A stretch of DNA of 17,658 nucleotides from the NCBI GenBank assembly GCA_009392095.1, contig VFHF01000274.1, positions 1 to 17,658 of the forward strand, written 5' to 3'. The position numbers were made by a program, and so were the translations under genes. Below the pieces are notes generated by a model that did no database searches, had not been told where the DNA came from, and saw nothing but the letters and a program-made list of their open reading frames with translations. Shown here piece after piece: positions 7,218 through 14,813 of the stretch (position 1 is the stretch's first letter; every line of letters begins with the position of its first letter). Origin of the DNA: SAR202 cluster bacterium (GTDB lineage: Bacteria > Chloroflexota > Dehalococcoidia > Lucifugimonadales > UBA3495).

Positions 7218-7511
7218 ATGCCCCCAAACCCCGGTGAGAGTTGCACGATCAAGATCCGGGTGCAGCCTAAATCATCCCGCAACCAGGTGGACGGCTTTCA
7301 GGATGGCGCCCTTCGGGTTCGAGTGACAGCCGCACCCACAGAAGGTCAGGCAAACGCCGCAGTGATTGCCATTCTCGCCAAGACTTTGGGCGTCAGCAAA
7401 TCACGGCTGGAGATAATCCGGGGATACAGCTCTAGAGACAAAGTTGTTTCAGTGGATACATTGACTGAGCAAGAGGTACAGCGGAAAATCGAGGCTGGGG
7501 TTAATAGCTAA
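7218..7511 (+). CDS. DUF167 (YggU-like) family protein
   Basis: 97 residues. The core IKIRVQPKSSRNQVDGF (12-28), LRVRVTAAPTEGQANAAVI (32-50) and LGVSKSRLEIIRGYSSRDK (57-75) are the hallmark of the small DUF167 fold (UPF0235, YggU). The molecular function of the family is not established. The ATG has AGGTG eight bases upstream. It is divergent from the crotonase gene and followed 23 bases later by the phosphatase gene, so the two likely form a short operon. No convincing plus-strand promoter is seen in 7123-7217. Confidence 0.9.
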   Translation: MPPNPGESCTIKIRVQPKSSRNQVDGFQDGALRVRVTAAPTEGQANAAVIAILAKTLGVSKSRLEIIRGYSSRDKVVSVDTLTEQEVQRKIEAGVNS

Positions 7512-7534
7512 CTTAACAGGGGCGAGAGCAAAAT

Positions 7535-7984
7535 TTGCAGGTAATGAACTTCGGTTGGGTCTTGGAAAACGAACTGGCCGGCTCACAAGGACCGACCAGT
7601 GTTGAAGATCTATCTTTCCTATACCACCAAGGCGTGCGCGCGGTTATCCGGATGGAAGAGTTGACTATCTCAGCCCGCTCAACCACAGCCGTACACCTGT
7701 TGGATATGTTTGAGCCTGTCCCTGATTTCACGCCCCCCGAGCCCGATCAGATACTGCGAATGATCGGATTCATCGACGAACAGACCGCGGCGGACCGGCC
7801 GGTGGTGGTCAGTTGCTACGCGGGGATCGGCCGGACCGGCACGGTCTTAGCTTGTTACTTGATCCACCGGGGACAGGAACCGACCGATGCTATCAAGAAG
7901 GTGCGGGAATTACGGCCGGGGTCTATCCAGACCCCGGACCAGGAAGCGGCGGTTTACGCATACGCGGAATGGGCGGCCAGCTAA
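7535..7984 (+). CDS. Dual-specificity protein phosphatase, DUSP23/VHZ-like
   Basis: 149 residues from TTG (146 from the in-frame ATG at 7544). A complete cysteine-phosphatase domain: P-loop SCYAGIGRTG with nucleophile Cys94 and Arg100, general acid Asp64 in VPDFTPPEPDQI, and the C-terminal LRPGSIQTPDQEAAVYAY. From memory the order and many residues follow human DUSP23: NF-x-WV, LAG, LGVR/QGVR, PDF-x-PP-x-PDQI, GRTGT-x-LACYL, RLRPGSI-x-T-x-(E/D)QE. The nearly invariant His before the catalytic Cys is Ser93. It would hydrolyse phospho-Tyr/Ser/Thr or a related phosphoester in the cytoplasm; substrate unknown. The TTG has a weak GAGAG ribosome-binding site; the ATG has GCAGG only two bases away, so the start is unsettled. 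Confidence 0.88.
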   Translation: MQVMNFGWVLENELAGSQGPTSVEDLSFLYHQGVRAVIRMEELTISARSTTAVHLLDMFEPVPDFTPPEPDQILRMIGFIDEQTAADRPVVVSCYAGIGRTGTVLACYLIHRGQEPTDAIKKVRELRPGSIQTPDQEAAVYAYAEWAAS

Positions 7985-8194
7985 GCGGCTACTACTGTCC
8001 TGACTTCTCCTTCGCTCAGAGCCCGAATGGCGACCTCATTGAATGTCGCTCCGTGCAACACTGACCGGCGTCCGCCGGCTTCGTTAACCTCGGTTAATTT
8101 TCCGCATTGCAGACATTTCAAGAAAGCGCCGTAGGCATCCTTTTCCGGAGTAAGGTCTCCCTGGCATTTTGAGCATCCTTATGAGGTAAAACAT
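7981..8194 (-). pseudogene. C4 zinc-ribbon gene without a usable start, probably frameshifted
   Basis: The minus strand from 8178 to 7981 is open for 65 codons and reads GCSKCQGDLTPEKDAYG, then AFLKCLQCGKL: two CxxC knuckles about 20 residues apart, as in small zinc-ribbon proteins. The stop (7981-7983) overlaps the stop of the convergent phosphatase gene. However, a TAA sits immediately before the Gly codon (8179-8181) and no ATG, GTG or TTG lies between. An ATG at 8192-8194 with AAGGA eight bases upstream begins MFYLI in the neighbouring frame; skipping one base after it would join it to the ribbon. That frame is open back to a GTG at 8284. Either a real frameshift mutation, a sequencing error, or a recoding event. 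The remainder up to 8347 shows no other gene. Confidence 0.45.
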
Positions 8195-8374
8195 CCGAAT
8201 TTTCCTTCCGGGGAGTGGCCTGTGTGAATCCTGATGCGCTGCTTTCCCGTATCTCTTTACGTAATCTTTGATGCCGCTGTTCACCCTAGGGTCCCTCTGC
8301 TATATTCAGACAAGAGCGCGGCGCTATACCCTCTTGACGCAAGCTAGGTGATATTTGTTCCCGGAGTTGACCGA

Positions 8375-8788
8375 TTGGTTCAGATCAAACAGGAATTCAT
8401 TGAAGAAATGGTAGCCCATGCCAAGGCCGACCTACCTAACGAGTGCTGCGGCATCCTGGCGGGACCAGACGGCAAGGTCATGAAGGTTTACCGCATGTCG
8501 AATGTGGAAGCTAGTCCGTTCCGGTTTGTGATGGACCCCGGAGAGCTGGTCCAAATCGATACAGAAGCCGGAGAGAACGGCTGGGAACTGTTGGCCATCT
8601 ACCACTCCCACACAGGGAGCGAAGCCTACCCGTCCGACACCGATGTGCGCATCGCGGGCGGCACAGCCGGTCTTTGGCCCGATGTCCGCTACGTGTTGGT
8701 GTCCCTGATGGACATGGACGACCCCTCCGTACGCATCTTTGACATTACCAACGACGTCGTAACCGAGGAACCTCTCGAGGTAGTCTGA
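8375..8788 (+). CDS. JAMM/MPN+ metallopeptidase (sulfur-carrier/CysO-peptidase-like)
   Basis: 137 residues from the chosen TTG start. All JAMM zinc-site residues are present: Glu23 in NECCGILAG, His77 and His79, Ser87 and Asp90 in YHSHTGSEAYPSDTD, i.e. the E...HxH-x7-S-x2-D pattern. Bacterial single-domain JAMM proteins of this kind cleave after the Gly-Gly of ubiquitin-like sulfur carriers such as CysO or ThiS relatives, or release cysteine from them; no carrier gene is in the window, so the substrate is open. The frame extends up to GTG at 8348, but that codon lacks a ribosome-binding site while TTG at 8375 has GGAG eight bases upstream and fits the family N-terminus (MVQIKQEFIEEM). It is followed after 23 bases by the lipoprotein gene. 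Confidence 0.9.
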   Translation: MVQIKQEFIEEMVAHAKADLPNECCGILAGPDGKVMKVYRMSNVEASPFRFVMDPGELVQIDTEAGENGWELLAIYHSHTGSEAYPSDTDVRIAGGTAGLWPDVRYVLVSLMDMDDPSVRIFDITNDVVTEEPLEVV

Positions 8789-8811
8789 TCCACCTCCGTT
8801 TCTCGTTCTGG

Positions 8812-11007
8812 ATGTCCGCTGCCGCTCTGATCCTGTTGGTCACCGCCTGCAGCGACGCAACGGCCACGCCATCACCCATTGCCACACCGAACGATGTTAT
8901 TCAAGGCACCACGCCCACGATACCTCCAGCTACCCGATGGACACCGCTGGTCTTGCCCACTCCTCATCCAGACACGGCGCCCTGGGTGACAGAGCGTATC
9001 GACGCGATCGTGGCCCTCTACCAACCCACCAAGGCCGGAGAGGCGCTGCTGCGCAGCCTGGACCTGCGGCAGATGGAGGGCGAGCCGGGGTTTTTCGGCA
9101 GCTACGGTTTTACGGAGTGGGCCGGGGTCGGAGAGGCCTCGCCCATCGGAGTAGCCCATGAGCTCGGCCACTCTTATTGGGGTGGATTTAAGGTGGCAGG
9201 ACGGCCGGATCTCAGTTGGGCCATACCGTCCGGCTCGACCCTCTCTCCCGCCCTGGAGAGCTACCACCAGGACGTCCTGACCTTCATCACTCAGCCGCCC
9301 GACGATTTTGAGCTGCTCCGTCAACGTCTGCGCAACCTACCCGACGTCTCCAGCGACAACCCGGAGCCCATAATCCACAACATGGAAGCGGATGTGGTCT
9401 ACAACACCGCTGGCAGCCTGAATCTGGTGCCACCGGTCCTTCGGAAATACTGGGCCGATTTCCTGCAGGCCGGCCGATTCGACGATTGGTACGGCGCGGC
9501 GGGCTGGTTTCAATCTTTGTCCCAAGACGATGTCTCCCTGGCCGGGAAGTGGTTGGGTTTCGAGCACCTGGACCTAAGGCAATACCCCTCGCTGGACCCG
9601 GCAACGCCTGCGGAAGCCATCCTCTTAGCAGCGCAAAGGGTTATCGAGACCGAGGAGAAAGAAAGGCTGCTCGACCTGGCCTACCAGTTCGATCTTCTGA
9701 TCGGTTACCCGCACAACGATGAAGATTTTGAGTTTTGGCGCCGGTATCTTCGAGACAAAGTAACACTTTACCGGGACCACCCAGCTCATCTTGCGGTCTT
9801 TTCGATACCCCGAGCGGAACAGATCGACTCGGCTTTGCAGTTCCTAGCGGCCCCAGCCACTGGCTCCCCAGCCCAACAGGCCCAACGACTGGCGGGCCGG
9901 CTAGTCGAGGAACCGTTCCTGGTCAACTTTCTTCCGGCCGTCGATAACCAGGTCCTTGTGGAACTTTTCTCCAGCGGAACGGCGCTACCCGAAGGCAAAA
10001 CCCTACAAGCAACCGCCAGCTTCGTAGAACGCCTCAAGATTTTTGGCGCCAAGGTTGACTCGGTGTTGCGGGCCGGAAGGTCTGACCCTGCAGCCGGCGC
10101 AGCAGAACTAGAGAGCTTCATCGCCGACACCGGACTCGATCAAAAAGAAGACATCAAGCTGTTCTTTGACCTTTTGAGGGACAGAGACCCGGAGGCCGCC
10201 AAGGACGTAACCTTTGCCATGTCCAACGAGACAGTCCGGGGGTTGATGGTCCCGATCCCCTTCCAACTCCGGACCATCCTGAACCCCGAGGAACTGCTGT
10301 CCAAGCTGGGGATCGAGTCCGACGCCGCCAACCAGTCATCAGTCCGGGACGGTATCGCTCTGCTGGTCGAAGAGCCGTCCGGCAATTTCCAAGTAGATGA
10401 GCCTTTCCTGGCAGCCATGTTCCAAGTGGTGGCCGAGCGTGCGGAAGACGACCCTCTGGAAACGGCCCTGTTGCTGATGGGCTCGCCATTTCCGTTGGAG
10501 GGCATGATACTGGCCCAACCAGTGGCAGCGTCATCGATCTTTAAAAGCGACAGGGAATCCGGGTTGGCTCTTGTGAGAAATAGCGATTCTTTGATCGCCC
10601 CACCCTGGCGGATCATGTACCGCTTGGTCAAAGCCGACCCCAGTCTAGCAGCCGGTATGTTGGCCGAATTCCAACGGCGCGGTGAGGCAGTTTTGGTGGC
10701 CGAATCGTTAGCCTATCTCGCCTACGACAAAGACCGCCAAGAAAGGTCGTCATTACTGCCGATCTCACTGGAAGATGACGGGCGTTTTCTAGGCGCACTT
10801 TTCAAGGAAGAGGGAGCAGAATGGCTGGCGGTACGGCTGAGCGAATCGGTTGAGTTATACCGGCAGAGAGTGTCAGCCAACGAGGTGAGCGCCGATTTCC
10901 TAGAGCGCTACCGCGAAACCCTGGAGTTCGCGGCGGGGTTTCTGGATGACAGGGAAACGCGAAAGGGCCTGACGGAAATTATTCGTCGAGCTTTTGGGAT
11001 GTCCTGA
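8812..11007 (+). CDS. Putative lipoprotein with HELGH zinc-peptidase-like motif, family unknown
   Basis: 731 residues; I do not recognise the family. The N-terminus ALILLVTACSD has a lipobox (VTAC, Cys13) followed by a Thr/Pro/Ala-rich linker to about residue 55, so an exported, membrane-anchored protein is likely. VAHELGHSYWGGF (114-126) contains HExxH (His116, Glu117, His120), the metal and catalytic motif of zincin peptidases. The third ligand is not obvious; Glu149, His152 and Glu192 (HNMEADVVY) are candidates. The rest is mostly helical and soluble-looking, with no further membrane segments. The ATG has no clear ribosome-binding site and the signal lacks the usual basic residues; an upstream in-frame CTG at 8785 would add LIHLRFSFW, so the true start may be non-canonical. 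It overlaps the convergent exchanger gene by 29 bases. Confidence 0.75.
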   Translation: MSAAALILLVTACSDATATPSPIATPNDVIQGTTPTIPPATRWTPLVLPTPHPDTAPWVTERIDAIVALYQPTKAGEALLRSLDLRQMEGEPGFFGSYGFTEWAGVGEASPIGVAHELGHSYWGGFKVAGRPDLSWAIPSGSTLSPALESYHQDVLTFITQPPDDFELLRQRLRNLPDVSSDNPEPIIHNMEADVVYNTAGSLNLVPPVLRKYWADFLQAGRFDDWYGAAGWFQSLSQDDVSLAGKWLGFEHLDLRQYPSLDPATPAEAILLAAQRVIETEEKERLLDLAYQFDLLIGYPHNDEDFEFWRRYLRDKVTLYRDHPAHLAVFSIPRAEQIDSALQFLAAPATGSPAQQAQRLAGRLVEEPFLVNFLPAVDNQVLVELFSSGTALPEGKTLQATASFVERLKIFGAKVDSVLRAGRSDPAAGAAELESFIADTGLDQKEDIKLFFDLLRDRDPEAAKDVTFAMSNETVRGLMVPIPFQLRTILNPEELLSKLGIESDAANQSSVRDGIALLVEEPSGNFQVDEPFLAAMFQVVAERAEDDPLETALLLMGSPFPLEGMILAQPVAASSIFKSDRESGLALVRNSDSLIAPPWRIMYRLVKADPSLAAGMLAEFQRRGEAVLVAESLAYLAYDKDRQERSSLLPISLEDDGRFLGALFKEEGAEWLAVRLSESVELYRQRVSANEVSADFLERYRETLEFAAGFLDDRETRKGLTEIIRRAFGMS

Positions 11008-12040
11008 CCGGCGGACTGGAACCTGATCCGTCATCGTCTTCCGTCCCACCTACGGTCGCCACGACCACTGCTCCAACGAGGTAAGTAGTTGCCATCAAGG
11101 CTAGAACCGCCGCCGCAACCCCCGACTTGATCCGGTCGCGCATCAAAACCAACACCAACCCGGCCAGCATCAGGCCAACCGCCACGCCGCCGGCCACAAA
11201 GTGCGCCGGCTCCGTCTGGGTACCCAGCACACCGACCCGGAAGAATGGATCGGCGTAGAACAGAATGGTCACGTTGAATGCGCAGCTCCCATAGAGCCCG
11301 GCCACACCTAGGTCCGCGGCACCTATCCGTGCGGCCGCAATGGTTGAGGCCGCCTCGGGCATGGTGGTAACCAAGGACACCAAGAGGATGCCCAGGGTGC
11401 TGGACGCGATGCCGGTGATCCCGGCTATTTCGTCGGTGCTCCAAGCCAAGAAGAACCCGGCGACCACCACACCCAAAGAGACCAGGCCAAACATGAGCCA
11501 GGCCTTGCGGAGGCTCATCCCGGCGTCTTTCGCCTCGCCGTCATCTTCTTCCTTCGGACGGTTAACGTAGACCCACCACATGCCAGCCACAAAGAGGACT
11601 ATCAGGATGATCGAGGATATCCCGACCTGCCCCACGTTAGCGCCCCATTGCGTGGCTCCAAACAAGATCGCCGCCCCGGTCATCACCACTGCGACAACGA
11701 TCAGGTAACCCTGCTCGGGAGCAACCTGTTGCAGGAACCGCTTGCCGCCGAAGGCGAGTGCCACGGCCGCCATGGTGAACATGTTAAGCATATTGGCGCC
11801 GAAGACATTGCCAACGGCCAACTCGGGATTGGGAGGATCCAATCTGACGGCGGAGATGTTGGTAGAAAGCTCTGGCAAAGACGTGGCCAAGGCAACTAGC
11901 AAGCTGCCCACGAACAACCGTCCCAGCCCGGTCAGTGAGGCCAAAGCGTCGCCGTAGACCGCCAGCTTGGCGCCGCAAAACATCACCAGCACGGCGCTGG
12001 CCAGAAAAACCGCTAAGGCTATCGTAAGTTCTCCGCCCAT
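10979..12040 (-). CDS. CaCA-family cation exchanger (sodium/calcium exchanger-like)
   Basis: 353 residues, about ten hydrophobic segments in two halves joined by a charged loop (RPKEEDDGEAKD, 161-172). The two inverted alpha repeats are visible: LLVALATSLPELSTNI (47-62) with Glu57 followed by GNVFGANMLNM (77-87), and LLVSLVTTMPEAASTIAA (219-236) with Glu229 followed by GVAGLYGSCAFNV (245-257). These glutamates are the ion ligands of the family. The usual GSN of the second repeat is GSC here. Expected to move Ca2+ or another cation across the inner membrane against Na+ or H+. The ATG has GAGGA seven bases upstream and lies 25 bases after leuB, so it is probably cotranscribed with leuB although functionally unrelated. 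Confidence 0.9.
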   Translation of the reverse strand: MGGELTIALAVFLASAVLVMFCGAKLAVYGDALASLTGLGRLFVGSLLVALATSLPELSTNISAVRLDPPNPELAVGNVFGANMLNMFTMAAVALAFGGKRFLQQVAPEQGYLIVVAVVMTGAAILFGATQWGANVGQVGISSIILIVLFVAGMWWVYVNRPKEEDDGEAKDAGMSLRKAWLMFGLVSLGVVVAGFFLAWSTDEIAGITGIASSTLGILLVSLVTTMPEAASTIAAARIGAADLGVAGLYGSCAFNVTILFYADPFFRVGVLGTQTEPAHFVAGGVAVGLMLAGLVLVLMRDRIKSGVAAAVLALMATTYLVGAVVVATVGGTEDDDGSGSSPPVRTSQKLDE

Positions 12041-12065
12041 CTATGAGTCCTCGTCTACAGGCTGC

Positions 12066-13166
12066 CTAGTTCCCACTCTCGATAGCGGCAACGATCAGGT
12101 CTCCCATCTCAACGGTAGAAACCCGCTCCGTACCTTCAGTCACGATGTCCGCGGTGCGCGCATTCTGCTCCAGCACTTTGTCCACCGCCCGTTCGATGGC
12201 GGCCCCTTCTTCTGTCAGGCCAAGAGAGTAGCGCACCAGCAAAGCCACGCTCAAGATCGAACCGGTGGGGTTGGCGATGCCTTTGCCGGCGATGTCGGGG
12301 GCGGTGCCGTGGATCGGCTCGTACAGTCCGCCGGAACGCTGTCCAGTAACCGGCACTCCCGCCAAACTGGCCGACGGCAAAAGGCCCATGGAGGCCGCCA
12401 AAACCGATGCTTCGTCGCTGAGGATATCGCCAAAGGTGTTCTCGGCCACGATCACATCGTAACTGGCCGGCGCTTGGATCAACTGCATGGCGCAGGCGTC
12501 CACCAGCACGTGTTCCAGCTCAACGTCTGGGTACTCTTCACCCAGCCTAGTCGCCACCGCCCGCCAGAGACGGGAGCATTCAAGGACGTTGGCCTTGTCA
12601 ACCGAGGTCAGCTTCTTGCGTCGGCCCCTAGCCAGTTCGAAGCCCACTCGCACTACCCGTTCAATCTCACCTTCGGTGTAGCGCATGGTGTCTTCAGCAA
12701 TGATGCCATTGGGCGTTTCCCGTCGTCCCCTAGGCTCTGCGTAATACAACCCGCCGGTAAGTTCGCGCACCACCACCATGTCCACGCCTTTGATGATGTC
12801 GGGTTTGAGGACGCTGGACTCGGCAAGCCATGGATAGACCTTGACCGGCCTGATGTTGGCGAACACGCCCATGTGGGCCCGCATATCCAAGAGCCCCATC
12901 TCGGGCCTGACCTTAGCATCGGGGGAGTCCCACTTGGGGCCGCCCACCGCGCCGAAGAGCACAGCGTCGTTGGAATCCAGAAGAGCTCTGGTCTCGTCAG
13001 TCAGGGGAATTCCGTGCTTGTCGATGGAGATACCGCCGATGTCGCCGTAGTTAAGATTGAAACTATGTCCGAAGGCCCGGCCCACCGCTTCCAAGGCGCG
13101 AACGCCCTGGTCTGTTACCTCTGGGCCGATACCGTCGCCACCCAATACAGCGATGTTGAACTCCAC
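12066..13166 (-). CDS. leuB: 3-isopropylmalate dehydrogenase
   Basis: 366 residues from the chosen GTG start. NAD-dependent oxidative decarboxylation of 3-isopropylmalate in leucine synthesis. Motifs: NIAVLGGDGIGPEV at the N-terminus, DAVLFGAVGGPKWD, the substrate arginines in RPEMGLLDMRAHMGVFANIRP, VVRELTGGLYY, VDKANVLECSRLWR, the metal-site Asps in ENTFGDILSDEAS, and YEPIHGTAPDIAGKG for NAD binding. The frame can be extended to an ATG at 13250, but an AGGAGGG sits five bases before GTG 13164-13166, and the promoter at 13251-13279 would put its transcription start at about 13244, inside the extension, so the short form is favoured. It is divergent from glcD. The other leucine genes (leuA, leuCD) are not in the window. 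Confidence 0.96.
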   Translation of the reverse strand: MEFNIAVLGGDGIGPEVTDQGVRALEAVGRAFGHSFNLNYGDIGGISIDKHGIPLTDETRALLDSNDAVLFGAVGGPKWDSPDAKVRPEMGLLDMRAHMGVFANIRPVKVYPWLAESSVLKPDIIKGVDMVVVRELTGGLYYAEPRGRRETPNGIIAEDTMRYTEGEIERVVRVGFELARGRRKKLTSVDKANVLECSRLWRAVATRLGEEYPDVELEHVLVDACAMQLIQAPASYDVIVAENTFGDILSDEASVLAASMGLLPSASLAGVPVTGQRSGGLYEPIHGTAPDIAGKGIANPTGSILSVALLVRYSLGLTEEGAAIERAVDKVLEQNARTADIVTEGTERVSTVEMGDLIVAAIESGN

Positions 13167-13200
13167 GTGGTCCCTCCTGAACAGCCTAAACCGGATGCTT

Positions 13201-13213
13201 GCATGGTCCATGC
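13201..13213. promoter_or_regulatory. Palindrome in the leuB leader
   Basis: GCATGG (13201-13206) and CCATGC (13208-13213) are perfect inverted arms around one base. The site lies about 30 bases downstream of the predicted leuB transcription start and upstream of the ribosome-binding site, a position where a repressor could block elongation. No regulator is known; this is inference. Confidence 0.3.
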
Positions 13214-13250
13214 GTCGAGACTGATCCTGCCCCGGCGCGAATCCCGACAC

Positions 13251-13279
13251 AGTATACCCATAAACAGAAGTCCCTTCAA
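13251..13279 (-). promoter_or_regulatory. Sigma70-type promoter for leuB-exchanger
   Basis: Minus strand TTGAAG (complement of 13274-13279, 4 of 6), 17-base spacer, TATACT (complement of 13251-13256, 5 of 6). Predicted start near 13244, leader about 80 bases to the GTG at 13166. I see no equally good promoter for glcD on the other strand of this divergent gap (13167-13385). Confidence 0.65.
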
Positions 13280-13385
13280 ACGAGCGTCCCAGTCTGGCAA
13301 AGGGCTCGGTTTTGTTCTATCATCCCTGTGAAATTGGTAGAGAATCGGCAGAAAATAAGCAATCGTTGACTAGCGGGTTCCAGGC

Positions 13386-14813
13386 ATGGATTTCAAGCAG
13401 TTTTTGAAGGGCCTCCAGGCTATCGTAGGAGAGCGGAACGTGGTCTACCACTCCGATGATCTGCTGGTCTTTGAATACGACGGCTCGGTTGACCGGGGCA
13501 TGCCCGACGCCGTGGTATTTCCCAGCAGCGCTCACGAGGTAAGCCAGATCATCAAACTGTCCCGCCGCGCCGGCGTCCCAGTGGTGGGACGCGGCACCGG
13601 TACAGGCCTCAGCGGCGGCGCGATCACCGCTCCCGGCGGCATCCAGGTTGCTTTCCCTCGCATGAACCACATCCTGGAAGTGGACACCGAAAACCGTCTG
13701 GCGTTGGTGGAGCCGGGTGTAATCAACCTGGACCTGGACACCCATGTCCGCAAGTTCGGCCTGCGCTACGCCCCCGACCCCTCCAGCCAGAAGGCCTGTA
13801 GCTTGGGCGGCAACATAGCCGAGAACGCCGGCGGTCCCCACTGCCTGGCCTACGGCACCACCACGAACCACGTGTTGGGCATGGAAGTTGTGCTTGAAGA
13901 CGGCCAGATAGTCAACCTGGGCAGCTTGGCCCGTGAAACGGTTGGGTACGACCTTCGTGGCGTATTTACCGGCTCAGAGGGCACCTTCGGCATCGCCACC
14001 AAGATTGCGGTACGTCTCTTGCCGGTGCCCGAAGCCGTGCGGACGTTCCTGGGAATTTTCCCCGACGTGGAGTCGGCCTGCACCGCAGTCTCAGCAGTGA
14101 TCGAGCAGGGCATAGTACCCGCTGCGCTAGAGATGATCGACGCCCTGACTATCCAGGCCGTGCAGAAGGTCAGTGACGCCGGTTATCCCGACGATGCCGG
14201 GGCCGTGCTGCTGATCGAACTTGAAGGCTTGCAAGACGAGGTGGACGAGATCGGCGAGGAAGTCGAGGCCGCCCTGTGGGACACCGGCGCCACCCAGGTG
14301 CGGGCCGCCGAAGCCGCCGAGGAGCGAGAGCAACTCTGGGTGGGACGCAAAGGCGCGTTAGGCGCGTTAGGCAGTATCGCCCCCAACTACTTCCTGGTTG
14401 ATGGCGTCGTGCCCAGGACCCAGTTGGCCCCGGTGCTGGCAGCCGTCGCCGACATCAGCGTGAAGTACGATATACCGATAGCCAACGTGTTTCACGCCGG
14501 AGACGGAAACCTCCATCCATGTTTGCTATTCGATGAGCGCAAGCCCGGCGCCTTGGACAAGATTGTTGAAGCCGGGACCGCGGTGCTGCAGGTATGCGTG
14601 GACGCCGGTGGAACGCTGACCGGCGAGCACGGCGTCGGCCTAGAGAAGAAAGAGCAGATGCCCCTGGTTTTCTCCACTGACGATATGGCGGCCATGGTAT
14701 TGGTCCGCGACGCATTCGCTCCCGCAAATAGCCTGAACCCAGGCAAGATATTCCCTGACGGGAAGAAACACACGCCCCACGCCCATACAGCCGCCCCCGG
14801 CATGACCATTTAG
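13386..14813 (+). CDS. glcD: Glycolate oxidase FAD subunit (GlcD-like)
   Basis: 475 residues, VAO/PCMH-type FAD-linked oxidase. FAD-binding half: VVGRGTGTGLSGGA (59-72), the segment LGGNIAENAGGPHC and GSEGTFGIATKIAV. Substrate half: NYFLVDGVVPR, HAGDGNLHPCLLF and GEHGVGLEKKEQMP, ending in NPGKIFP. These are the signatures of GlcD and of related D-lactate dehydrogenases. With the following glcE and glcF genes it would make the three-subunit membrane-associated enzyme that oxidises glycolate to glyoxylate (or D-lactate to pyruvate), passing electrons to the respiratory chain; substrate is inferred from the set. The ATG has only a weak ribosome-binding site (CAGG). A 9-base tandem repeat GGCGCGTTA (14352-14369) encodes GAL-GAL in a family-typical position. 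Confidence 0.93.
   Translation: MDFKQFLKGLQAIVGERNVVYHSDDLLVFEYDGSVDRGMPDAVVFPSSAHEVSQIIKLSRRAGVPVVGRGTGTGLSGGAITAPGGIQVAFPRMNHILEVDTENRLALVEPGVINLDLDTHVRKFGLRYAPDPSSQKACSLGGNIAENAGGPHCLAYGTTTNHVLGMEVVLEDGQIVNLGSLARETVGYDLRGVFTGSEGTFGIATKIAVRLLPVPEAVRTFLGIFPDVESACTAVSAVIEQGIVPAALEMIDALTIQAVQKVSDAGYPDDAGAVLLIELEGLQDEVDEIGEEVEAALWDTGATQVRAAEAAEEREQLWVGRKGALGALGSIAPNYFLVDGVVPRTQLAPVLAAVADISVKYDIPIANVFHAGDGNLHPCLLFDERKPGALDKIVEAGTAVLQVCVDAGGTLTGEHGVGLEKKEQMPLVFSTDDMAAMVLVRDAFAPANSLNPGKIFPDGKKHTPHAHTAAPGMTI

Noticed and set aside
8281..8347. TATATT at 8301-8306 as a promoter for the JAMM gene
   Set aside because: No -35 match at the right distance and no TGn extension, so too weak to call.
8348..8374. 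GTG start for the JAMM peptidase
   Set aside because: No ribosome-binding site, whereas TTG 8375 has GGAG at eight bases and fits the family N-terminus.
11967..13331. Open frame of 454 codons on the plus strand opposite leuB
   Set aside because: It is antisense to an unmistakable leuB and follows from that gene's codon bias. The translation is His/Gly/Gln-rich with no recognisable domain.
13280..13385. Possible glcD promoter using TTGTTC at 13312-13317
   Set aside because: No acceptable -10 box at 16-18 bases; the nearest candidate is about 20 bases away. Left unannotated.
14352..14369. Perfect 9-base tandem repeat GGCGCGTTA in glcD
   Set aside because: It encodes GAL-GAL where other GlcD proteins, as I recall them, have a similar GAFGAMG stretch without a length change, so it is probably codon coincidence rather than a recent duplication.
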